The translations under genes and the position numbers were made by a program. Positions 21,832-33,300 of a DNA stretch of 45,006 nt are shown piece after piece. The notes under the pieces were generated by a model that worked only from the letters and a program-made list of their open reading frames with translations, did not search any database and was not told where the DNA came from. This DNA is from Chara braunii (Eukaryota; Streptophyta; Charophyceae; Charales; Characeae). Location: assembly GCA_003427395.1 (NCBI GenBank), contig BFEA01000809.1:116264-161269 (forward strand). Direction: 5' to 3'. The stretch's first letter is position 1; every line of letters begins with the position of its first letter.

Positions 21832-21942
21832 ATGGAGGGGGGAGGACAAAGAGCCAAGATGGACGGCGAGGCGGCGCTTGACGACCCTGCCCTCCTGCAG
21901 GCCATCGAGAAGCTGCAGGAAGTTCAAGACGAACTCGATCGG
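21832..21942 (+). CDS. NRP: NRP coding exon 1 (37 codons)
   Basis: Encodes the N-terminal tail and the first half of the dimerisation helix ([17 protein letters not shown]). The donor is GG|GTAAGAG at 21943, phase 0. ATG at 21832 is followed by G; the in-frame ATG at 21859 has A at -3 and G at +4 and could also be used, which would remove nine residues. The open frame continues past the donor into a simple repeat and the N gap, which is intronic. Confidence 0.9.
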
Positions 21943-22442
21943 GTAAGAGAGTCGCACCACCTGTCAATCATGTATGGAGAGAGAGAGAGACACACAGAGA
22001 CATACACACACACACANNNNNNNNNNNNNNNNNNNNNNNNNNNNNNNNNNNNNNNNNNNNNNNNNNNNNNNNNNNNNNNNNNNNNNNNNNNNNNNNNNNN
22101 NNNNNNNNNNNNNNNNNNNNNNNNNNNNNNNNNNNNNNNNNNNNNNNNNNNNNNNNNNNNNNNNNNNNNNNNNNNNNNNNNNNNNNNNNNNNNNNNNNNN
22201 NNNNNNNNNNNNNNNNNNNNNNNNNNNNNNNNNNNNNNNNNNNNNNNNNNNNNNNNNNNNNNNNNNNNNNNNNNNNNNNNNNNNNNNNNNNNNNNNNNNN
22301 NNNNNNNNNNNNNNNNNNNNNNNNNNNNNNNNNNNNNNNNNNNNNNNNNNNNNNNNNNNNNNNNNNNNNNNNNNNNNNNNNNNNNNNNNNNNNNNNNNNN
22401 NNNNNNNNNNNNNNNNNNNNNNNNNNNNNNNNNNNNNNNNNN

Positions 22443-22527
<85 letters not shown>

Positions 22528-23653
22528 CTTGGGTAGTTTTCGGGACTGAGACGTAATGTCTCATTCCTGTATTTGCGACTTCCGCCCTTGAATTGACCAT
22601 ATGCCTTTTTTCATTCAATGTCTGGATTCAATGTATGGTTGAAATTGTGTGATCATGGGCGAGTTTTTTGTGGTCAGTTATTTGTGTATTAGGGATAGAA
22701 AGATCTCTTTGAGATCTGTGGAGGTTCGAGCTGCTCTACTCGCACTGGTGATCTAGTCGCTCCCCTGCAGGAGTCGTTAATGTCTTCCTCTCTGCCATTG
22801 TCTTTCGTCTTCACTCTTGAGCTCTTTTTGCATGTTTCGGTAGGGCTATATGGAGAGGAAAGGTTTTATCGAGCGTAGGCTCTGCATTTGGTTCCGCTGG
22901 TCATTTTCTTCTATTCTCACGACTACTGCATTTTCTCCTCTCTCTTCTCAGGTTCAAGTGTCGTTCGATCGTCCCTCTTTTCTCTCTCTTTCTCTCTCTT
23001 TCATTTCGTTCCGAGTTTTTTTTTTTCTTCTTTTTGGCGATTTTGAAAGCAGGATCGCTGCTGTTTCCCCCGACCTCCTTTTCCATGCCTGGCCCGTTTC
23101 CCGCCCTTCTCCCCCTCCCCCCTCCCTTCTCCCACTGGTTTTCGGTTTCTTCCATGTCCATTTGCCATCATTTCTGGGGCCAAATGGAAGGTTTCCTATA
23201 GCGCAGGGTTTAAAAAACGCGTGCTGAGCGTGCTCTCTTTTTCTGAAAAACCGTCCCGCCATTTTCCAGCAGTTCCTTCGTGGCTGAGTTTCTGTGATTA
23301 TTTTGTTTTGGCGGCTGCATTGACTCGCTTTTTCGGCTGAGATGCATTGACTCGCTTTTTCGGCTGAGATGCATTGACTCGTTTTTTTGGGTAAGGTGGA
23401 TTGAGTCGTTTGTTTTGGGTCAGGTGGATTGACTCGGTTGTTTGGGTGAGATCCTTTGATGCTGCTTCCTGTCCTCCCCCCCGACGGTGTATTCTTCTTC
23501 CGGCCTGCTCATTGAGCATCTATTTCTTTTTATGTCATTTGACCAATATGATCCGTGTAGGAGATAGTTTTGTTTCGTTGAACCTAACTTATAGCTGATG
23601 TCTGTGTTCGATGACGATCTCCTCTTCTCTCTCGCTCACGTGCAGACAACACA

Positions 23654-23732
<79 letters not shown>

Positions 23733-26700
23733 GATGTCGTCGCTGTCTGTTCCTCTGTCATGCCGCCGATAGTTGTTAGAACGATGTCTTCTCCCCTGTG
23801 TTTTTTCCCCGAACACAACGCACCCTCATTCTGACTGCATATAACCGAAAAGATGGCTTTTATACATTCAGAATCAGGGTGTGCTATGTTCGGGGGAAGA
23901 CGACGTCGACACTGTTAATCAAATCCGTTGGCCCTTTCGTTTCATTTTTCGTTCCTCTTTTCCAACCTGGGTTTGCAGGACAGCAGGTATGTGTCTTGAA
24001 ACTGCTTTTTATTGGGTGTATTGCACTTGAACGGCTCTTTCGTGCAAGTGCTTCTCTTTTCTGTTCCGCAGTACAGGTCCTCTGTCCTTTTTTTTCACTC
24101 TCTTGTCAATACAGTCCGCTAAAATCTTCTCTATTCCGACGTACTTGTCGACGTCTTCCAGTTAAACAAACTTTGATTTGCTCCCTCTCACGATGTCTTC
24201 TCTCTCTCTCTCTCACGCCTCTCCCTCGTCGTATGAGCATGTCGCTTCTTTTCCAGCATTTGAGGCCACGCTTCACTGTTCTTCTCCTCGGCTCTTCTAG
24301 GCGAGATCTGTCTTCCCTACCTTCTTTACTTACTTCCCCCCCCCCGCCCTCCCCCCCCTCTTCTTTGAACCTGGTTAGCATAGATAGAATACAGTATTAG
24401 ATAATGCTGCTTGCTCTCAGCATACGCTCTTCACCTCGTCGTGTATCATCATTCTAAACAGAGTGCTAAATTTCTGCGCTACTGCCAAGCATTCGCTCGT
24501 CGCCCACTGCTTCCACTCCTCCTGGTCGTTGCCCACTCCCGCTGCCGTTCCTCCTCGTCGCTCAGCGTTGCTCTTCATCGTCGCCCACTGTTGCTCCGAT
24601 TCCTCCTCGTCGTCTCTAGCATGCCTCCTCGCCGTCGCCCACTGTGGCTTCCATTCCTCGTCATCGTCGCCCACTGTTGCTTCGATTCCTCGTCGTCGTC
24701 ACTCACCACATTCCTCCTTGTCGTCGCCCACTGCTGCTTCCATTCCTCGTCGCCCACTGCTGCTTCCATTCCTCGTCGCCCACTGTTGCTTCCATTCCTC
24801 GTCGCCCACTGTTGCTTCCATTCGTCACCCACTGTTGCTTCCATTCCTCCTCGTCATGGCCTACCGCTGCTTCCGTTCCTCGTTGTCGCCCACTTCTGCT
24901 TCCATACCTCCTCGTCGCCCACTGTGGCTTCCATTCCTCGTCATCGTCGTCCACTGCTGCTTTCATTCGTCACCCACTGTTGCTTCCATTCCTCCTCGTC
25001 GTGGCCCACCGCGGCTTCCATACCTCCTCGTCGTCCACTGCTGCTTCCATACCTCCTCGTCGCCCACTGTTGCTTCCATTCCTCGTCGTCATCCGGATTC
25101 GAGTGAGAGGTATTTGCTGTCATTTTTGGTTTCTATTAAACATAACGATACTCGCTCCACCACTCACCAAGTGTGCACAATGAGAATGAATCTTCCGCTA
25201 GAACATGGAAAGATACCTCGCCGCTGATTTTGTCTTTTGTGCATGTCGAAAGTAGTGGACCGAGGCCCAATCGCGATTGTCGACTTATCAACATAATGGA
25301 GCTGGAGAAAGCGTAACCTTCTCTCCTTTATTGCAGACGCTTAGGGGTCGTAGACGGAGCTGAAAACGGAGCCCGCTTTTCTTTAGAGGTAATAAACGGA
25401 GCTGGAAAAGCCATTTGCTTTCGTTCCTCCGGGTCGTTGCCCATTCTACTGTTTCCATTCCTCGTCGTCAACCACTGCTTTTGTTCCTCGTCGTCGGCCA
25501 CTGCTTCCATCCCTCCTCGTCGTCGCCCAACTGTTTTTTTTCCTCGTCGTCGGCCACGGCTGCTTCCATCCCTCCTCGTCGCCCACTGCTGCTTCCATCC
25601 CTCGTCGTCGCCCACGGCTGCTTCCATCCCTCGTCGTCGCCCACTGTTACTTCCATTCCTTGATGTCGCCCAGTGCTTCTTTGCCTCCTCGTTGTCGCCC
25701 ACCGCTTGCGTTCCTCCTCGCCGCCCGGTGTCTGGTCGTAGCCGCCGTAGTCCCTTTTTGTTTATCCCATAGTCCTTTTCCGTGTGGTTTTGTCGTGTGG
25801 TGTGTGGTTTTGTCGTGTGGTGTGTGGTTTTGTCGTGTAGTGACAGACGGATGTGGCCGTCTTTGAAACTACGCCGTTCGATCTTGTTTGCTGTCAGAGG
25901 GTCATACGTTGATCTCGTTTGCTCACAGAGGGTCATAGGTTCAAATCCTGTCACCCTCACTAGGATTTCTATGTGCGGACTGAGTGTTTTTCTATGCACG
26001 GAGGACAGAAAAACCCATGCAAGGCATTTGGCTATCTTGTATTGATGAAAGTCTCATCGAATCTGTTCGATGAAGGTTAGCATATCTCCCTCGATAAGGA
26101 CGGGAATAGTCTATATGTATGGGACTATACGAACACCTACGGTTTAGGCTACATTTTTTCATCGAATGATTGGTTGGGAAGCAAGTGTCCGCTGTCGGCC
26201 ATTTCGTTACTTACTAATACCAGTCTATTCGTTTTTTTTTCCCGTTTTTGCCCTCACCATTGCAGAGCAACTTAAACACTAGTCTTCGCCTGAATAGAAC
26301 GCCCGGTCATTATCGCTGTATCTAGACTGAAAGTTGACCTGAGCGAGAAGCTATAATGACCGGGCGTTCTATCCGAGTGAAGACGGAAGTCTGTTCTCTG
26401 TGTCTATGTATGGGCTTACTGAGCTCTCTATTCGCCGCATTGTATATATAAAAAGAACTCTGTCTTAAACTCTGTTCTTTTTTTTCCCGATAGAACTCTG
26501 TTGTGCATTCTTTTTTGTTCCCGCCCGGGGGCTAGGTCCCACTTGCACGAATTAAGAGATACTGACCGTAGATAACGAAGATCAACGGCCGAAATCTCCT
26601 ACTCTGTGCAAGTGGGACCTTGCCCTGGGGCATAGGTCTTTTCCGCTCCGATTTTCGCTCTTTGTAGTTTTTTCGGGAGATATATATATATATTTATAAA

Positions 26701-29700
26701 TATATATTTTCCCCCTGGTCGTAGGTCTTTTCCGTTCATCGCTTTTCGCTCTTTGCTTGCATATCCGGGGGGGGAAATCGTCATTTGGGTTTTGGTTAGC
26801 AAGGTGCTCATTATTCTGTCGTGTTTTTTTTTTTTCCGGTGATTTCGTCATGCTGGTATGATGATGGGCCTCGTTCCACCACTCACGACATGCACGAAAG
26901 ACTAAAATATCCACTACTCACGACATGTACAGAAGACTAAAATATGGCGGTGAATCTGCTCATGTTCTGGCGGAAGATTCATTCTCATTTTGCTCATGGA
27001 GGGAGGGTCGATGCTTGCTAATTACTTCGTATTATATCTACTCACGACATGCACAAAAGATTAAAATATGGCGGTGTATCTGTTCATGTTCTGGCGGAAG
27101 GTTCATTCTCATTTTGGTGAATAGCGGAGCGAGGGCCGATGCTTGCTAATTATTGAGCGGGCGGTTTCTTGTCTGGGTGGATGTGGAGAAAAGGGGTTCT
27201 GAGAGCATATACATTATTGAGATTACTCTGTTTCCCTTCGATTACCACGTACGGTCATAACAGCTGTATTTGGGGTATCTTTCAGTCTAAATACACAGCT
27301 ATAATGACCGTACGTTGTATTCGGGGGGATAACGGTAGGGCTTTGCTGGGATACGGTCATTACAGCTGTATTTGGGGTATCTTCCACTCTATATACACAA
27401 ATATAATGACTGTACGTTGTATTCGGGGAAAGAAGGTAGGGCATATTGTAGCTAATGATAATGGTGATGAGGATTGGGATACCGCTTTCCCCCGAATAAA
27501 ACAAATGGGCATTATTGCTCGCTTTATTTGGTCCTCTTCGAATAGAACGCACTGGACGCACTGTTTTATAGTTGTATGTAGTTGCTGCAAGTTTGTGTAG
27601 ATACAATGATAATGACCGTATGCTCTATTTAGGGGGAAAAGATACTTGGTGTGTTTATTTTGGTTATCGGTGAGCCGCGTTTCGAGTGCTTTTTTTTTTT
27701 TTTTTGGCTATGAAACGACATTTATGAAGTGGTTGATATACTATTTCTGCTTGAGTGCATTTAATATTTGCCACTAGAAAATGAGAAACGTTTTTTTAAG
27801 AAAAAGAATCGTTAAGTAATCCTGTGAGCAGGCGGTGACCGGCTTCTTGTCTAAAGGTCTTAAGTAATCATCTGAGCGTCGCTACATACGTGTTGCTGGC
27901 GGCAGAGCACAGATAAAAATTTGCTGAGGGCAGAGCACTAGTCATCATCTATACGTGGGACATTTTTTCAGTCTAGCTACACAGTAATAATCACGGCTTC
28001 GGAAGGAATCTGAGCAGGACGTGCGGCTGGGGGCAGCAGAGCACACTGCATCTTCAACCGAATAGAAAAGCCCGGGCATTGTAGCTGTATTTGAAGCAAC
28101 TTTCAGTCTAGATTCAGTATCAATAACGGGGCGTTCTATTCGCGTGAGGGCGGACGGACGGAATTAAAGCATATTTCCATTTTTTTTTTTTGGGTAAAAT
28201 ATCATTTAGGCACGTACATTTTCAACTTTTTGTTTTGTTTTGTTTTTATTTTATATACGCTTGCCGAGATTTTCGAAGGAAAAAAATTGGAATTTATGGT
28301 CATGACCCCCGTTTTCGGGGCAAATATCAGTTTTAGACCCAGCCATAGTGACCCTGCGTTCTCTTCGGGGGAGATGGTAGTCAAAAATTGCAATGCCGCG
28401 ATGATAAGCCATTACGAAAAAATAAGAGATCGTTTGGGAAAAAAGAAGAGAGAGTTTGGAAAACGGGGACGGTTAAAAAAAAGGGAAATGAGGAGCTAAA
28501 TGGATAGTCCAGCAGTTATTGATTTTTTTTTTTTTTTTTTGCTTTTTGTATTTTGAAGTTTGAACGAATTTTTCGTATTTTGAACGACTTTTACGACTCT
28601 CTGAATTGAGTTCGTTTTTTTTCTATTTTCTAGTGCTTGACATGAGGCAGTCGTTTCCCCCCCCCCCCCTTTCCCCCTGTCTCTTATACACATCTAGATG
28701 TGTATAAGAGACAGGCTCCCCCCCCTAAAGCCTTGACATGAGGAACTCTTTTTTCTATATTTTAAATATCTTGTGTATAAACTCAAAGGTCGGACAATGC
28801 GCTATGGTATAGTAACGAAGGAGAGGCAATCTCGCAATTGCTATCCCGCCATCTCCGCCGCCATAGCAGATGCAACGGCTAGATACATCGAACTTTCACA
28901 CGTATCTAGACAGTTGGTGGACCGGATACATACGGACTGATTGAACGTATTGAATGTATCTGGTCCGTTCATCAGTCGAGATACGTGTTGACTGTTGAGT
29001 AGTGGAGCCATCGGATTTTGTTGGCGGCGAGAATCTGAAGCACACGACGACGAAACGAAACGAAAACCTGTTTCTACATTTTCTACAATGGAAACCTACT
29101 TCTGCATTTTCTATGACGAAAACCCGTTTCCACATTTTCTAGAACGAAAACCTATATCTGCGTTCTCTACGGTTTTTTTGGTGGTTATGGCGCCGTCCCT
29201 GTTGTTTTTCTCGTTAAGGCCAAGTCAATGAAGAAGGAAAAAAAAAAGTATCTTTTCTCTTTCCTTTTTGCTTTTTTTCGAAATTCTTGGCGTAGCGTTA
29301 GGCAGACGCCGAACAGTGGACAAAAATGCACGTGGCCGGGAAGGCGCCCAGGTATAGAGAGCAGGTGGCCGGGAAGGCGGCCAGGTTCAGAGAGGTAGGT
29401 GTAGGGAGGTGGGTAAGTGTGATGGACGGCTTCGTTGCATTGCATCGTTCTCTCTTCTCTTGCTCTCGCATTCTGATTTTGCACATTCGGCTTCGTTGCA
29501 TTGCATTGCATCGTTCTCTGTCTCTCTGTCTCTCTCCATTGCATCGTTCTCTCTGCTCTTGCACCTTTTTGCCAGCGTTGTGTCCTTCTAGCTTTTGGTT
29601 CCCTGAAGCTTTATCTTCTTCGTCGATTTGTGAAGATCTTTTTTTTTTTTTTTTGACGATCCTATTTTCTTCGTTCACTTCATTACTCGGTTTTGCTTTT

Positions 29701-30289
29701 CTTTTTCAGTTTCTGTTATTGCTATTTAATTGCTATTTTCTTGTTTTTATTTTTTTGACGAGCCTATTTTCTCCGATCCTATTGTATTTTGGTATTTTAA
29801 TGCTACTTCTGTTTGACGATCCTATTTTTGCTTTCCTCCGTCGCTGCTAGTTTTCATTGTTATTGCACTTTATTTTGACTTATTATTGCTTTTTATATAA
29901 ATCAGTGCTTCGTTTTCTCTTTGTGTGTGTGTTTGTGTTTGCTCGACTATCCTACCTGTTGCTGTCTTATCACAGTCGTATCACTTTTGGATTCTCGCCG
30001 GTGTCTTCGGTGTAGTTGGGCCGACTCTCTGTCTCGATACATCGCTAACCACCGTGCGTTTTATTCGGAAGAAGACATGATTGGGTGTAGGCGAACACGT
30101 TGCGTTATGCCTAGATACATCAATCACTGTATTCGGTCCGACTGTCTGTCTAGATACATCGGTCCCCACCGTGCGTTTCCGCCTTCAGACCTCGAAAAGA
30201 TCGTCGGTGTCATTTGCATATTTACCCCCATGTACGACGTGCGGGCAAACCGACATCAAACTACTCTATAAATGTATGCATCTGTGTGC

Positions 30290-30338
<49 letters not shown>

Positions 30339-33300
30339 TATGCGATTATTTGGTAGCAAGTTAGGGGGAGAGAGGGGGGGGGGGGGGGGGGAGAGAGAAA
30401 GGAGGATGAATGATGATGCGGACAGTCGGTGGTGGCGAGGGAAAAGAGGGTGTAGGAGTTGTAATGCAGAGGAGGTTGCCTTCTCTGTGTGCACTTCAGT
30501 AGTCAGTTCATTTCTTCGGATCCTGCTCGGAAATTCCGTTGTTCGCTTCCTAGGTTCCTCTGTTTCCACTTTCTCTTTCTACTTTTTGGTTTCCCTGAAG
30601 CGTGGGAAGGCAGTAAAAAGAGACCTAATCGCTCTATTTATGAGCTAATCACTCGACGTATAGTATCATTTTCTGTACGCTCGCATCATTTGGAAAGGAG
30701 TACGCAACGACTCTTTTTCATCTCGGCACGGGCTTACACCGTCTTCGCTCTCCTGTCTCTGCGCTCTCTCCTCTCTCCTCTCTCTCCTCTCGCTCCTCTC
30801 CCCTCTCTCACTTCACCGTCCCTCCCGTCGTGCTTGCCATCGGTATCGACGGGCCTGCCTAGTGGGGTCTTCGATGTTGGGTGTATGTGTTTATTATTTA
30901 GTGTACTCCACTTCACCCTCCCTCCCCTCGTGCTTGCTATCGGTATCGACGGGCCTGCCTAGTGGGGTCTTCGATGTTGAGTGTATGTGTTTATTATTAA
31001 GTGTACTCTGATGAATATACAAGGGCCTGGCCGCACTACTCATCAAGTGTGCAAAATCAGAATGAATCTTCCCCCAGAACATGGAAATATGCACCTCCAT
31101 AGTTTTGTCTTTTGTGCATGTGGTGAGTGGTGCATCGAGGCCCGTAATTGCAAGAGACTGGGGGCTTCGCTACACCGACTCACGGAATGTGAAGAAGACA
31201 ACGCATGTCCTTCGGGACATCTGTTAAAATGGGAACGATACAGAGAAGGGTAAATTAACAAATGGCCCCTGCCCAAGGATGACACAAATCGAGAAATGGT
31301 CCAAAAAAAAAAAAAAAAAAAAAAGACAACGCATAGCGGGTGTAAGATACACCCGAGGCCCTGGGGTTCGATCCCACTACCGTCTTAACCCGAATGCAAA
31401 GTACGGTCATTATAGCTGTATTTGGGACAACTTTGAGTCTAAATACATCAATAATCACCGTTCGTTGCACTCGGGCGAAGACGGTAGCAATTAGGATTAC
31501 CGGTACATCCAGCATACAGTTATCATGACGGTCATGATATCTGTATATGGGGCAATTTACAGTCTACATTCAGTGATAATGACCGGGCGTTCTATTCGGG
31601 TGAGGAGTGTTGCAGAAAATAGAGATGGAAGTGTTTTTCTGAATCTCTGCACAGAACACGTCCAGATTCAGGAGCTTCATCCAATCCTTGTGGGTAGTGC
31701 GACCTCGTCCCCGGCGGCAAGGAGGTCCCACTAGCGAAGAGGGATTGAGATTAAGCACCTGAATCTCGACGGGTTTTAAGGAGAGATGCGGAAATGTAGA
31801 TCGATCGCAATTTTCTCCACCTCTCCCCAAACACGTCACCATTCAGTCGTCTACTCCAATCATCTTTGCTACGGACCTCGCCGCTGGTGTAGTAGGGTCT
31901 CGCTGGCCCGCATTCTGTTTCGGATTGTAGGTCTTCTTTTTCATTTTGTTATTTATTTATTTTATTTTATTTCATTTTTTTATCACCAATCTGCATAATG
32001 GAGGGTCGGAGATGGAGTATCAGGGTAAGTGGGCTTTTCGGGGCCTCATGCTGCTACTCGTCTCTCTCTTATGTATCTGGAGCTGGTGACCCGATACATT
32101 TAAAATGCTGGAGCAGTGAGTCTGTATCTGCTTTATGATGCAGTCCAGGTACGTGTAGAGTGTTGTGTTGGGTAGTGGAGCGAGGTTATCTGCTTTATGA
32201 TGCAGTCCAGGTACGTGTAGAGTGTTTTGTTGGGTAGTGGAGTGAGGCCCTTGGCCCCTGGGCAACGCTAAGGGAGAGTCAGCCCAGCGGTGTCAGGACG
32301 GTGAAAAGAAAGTAGGTATGGATTGGAAAAAAAAAAAAAAAGGGGAAAGTGAGAAAGGGGAAAAGGACCAACGGGCCCAGCTGAACTGTTGAAATGCGGA
32401 CCCTTTTTTTTCTTTTTTTTTTTTAACTCAAGAAGTTCATTATATTGCCACTCAAAAAAGGGGGAGGCCGGGAATCCCTCCACAAACAACCCGGAAAAGG
32501 TCAAAAAAGGAACAATTTTTGCTGGGACCATTACCCAGCTTTGGTGCAGGCCTTGGATTATGTCCAGAGACAGAAATGGCCAATCCAAGTTCAAATCCTG
32601 CTGAACAGGAATGAATGCAATGAAATAATTAATAATTATGAATTACCTGGGGCCGGTCAGTTCAATGATGGTATCTCAAGGCCGTAGTCCTTTAAAAAAA
32701 AAGAAAGAAAAAAAAAATCAGAAAGGGGAAAGGATGTCAATAATTATTGGTAAACAGTGTTTTGCAAGTTTACTGTTATGTGGGAATATTCTTTTTGCGT
32801 GCTCCGCTTGTGCTTCCATTATGTATAAGTGGATATTTGTCGTAATACTTGTGCCTCTTCTTTTTCAGCTACCTTCTTCCCCCGAATACAACGTACGGTC
32901 ATTATGGCTGTATTTAGACAGAAAGATACCTCATATACAGCTATAATGACCGGACGTTGTATAGGGGGGAAGAAGGTAGCGTATCTGGACCTTTCTGTTG
33001 GTCCTGATACGTTCAAAATGTTTGGGCTGTAAGAATGTCTGTATTACGAGACAGTCACAGTGCTGTTAGACTGTCGTGTAGTGGAGCGATGCCCAATTCT
33101 GTCGATTTCGTTATCCCAATGCTGCCGTTGTCGTTGTTGCATGTTATCCTCGATTGTTCCTTTTCCGACCGAGTTTGTCAAGATGGGGGGGGGGGNNNNN
33201 NNNNNNNNNNNNNNGGGGGGGGGGGCTAGAAGGAAGGGGGTGCCGAGTGGGAATTGTCAAGGGCAGGTTTTCAGTGAACCGTTAGTACACGGCCCCAGTC

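Noticed and set aside
21802-22618. Open frames crossing the N gap
   Set aside because: They consist largely of unknown residues and dinucleotide repeats; only the first part of the + strand frame (from 21832 to 21942) is real, as NRP exon 1.
24411-25227. Long open frames as a repeat protein gene
   Set aside because: They come from a 26-base minisatellite, occur in several frames and on both strands, and lack splice or start context.
28496-28693. A minus-strand small protein beginning MCIRDR
   Set aside because: Its start lies in the Tn5 mosaic-end adapter, a known artefact.
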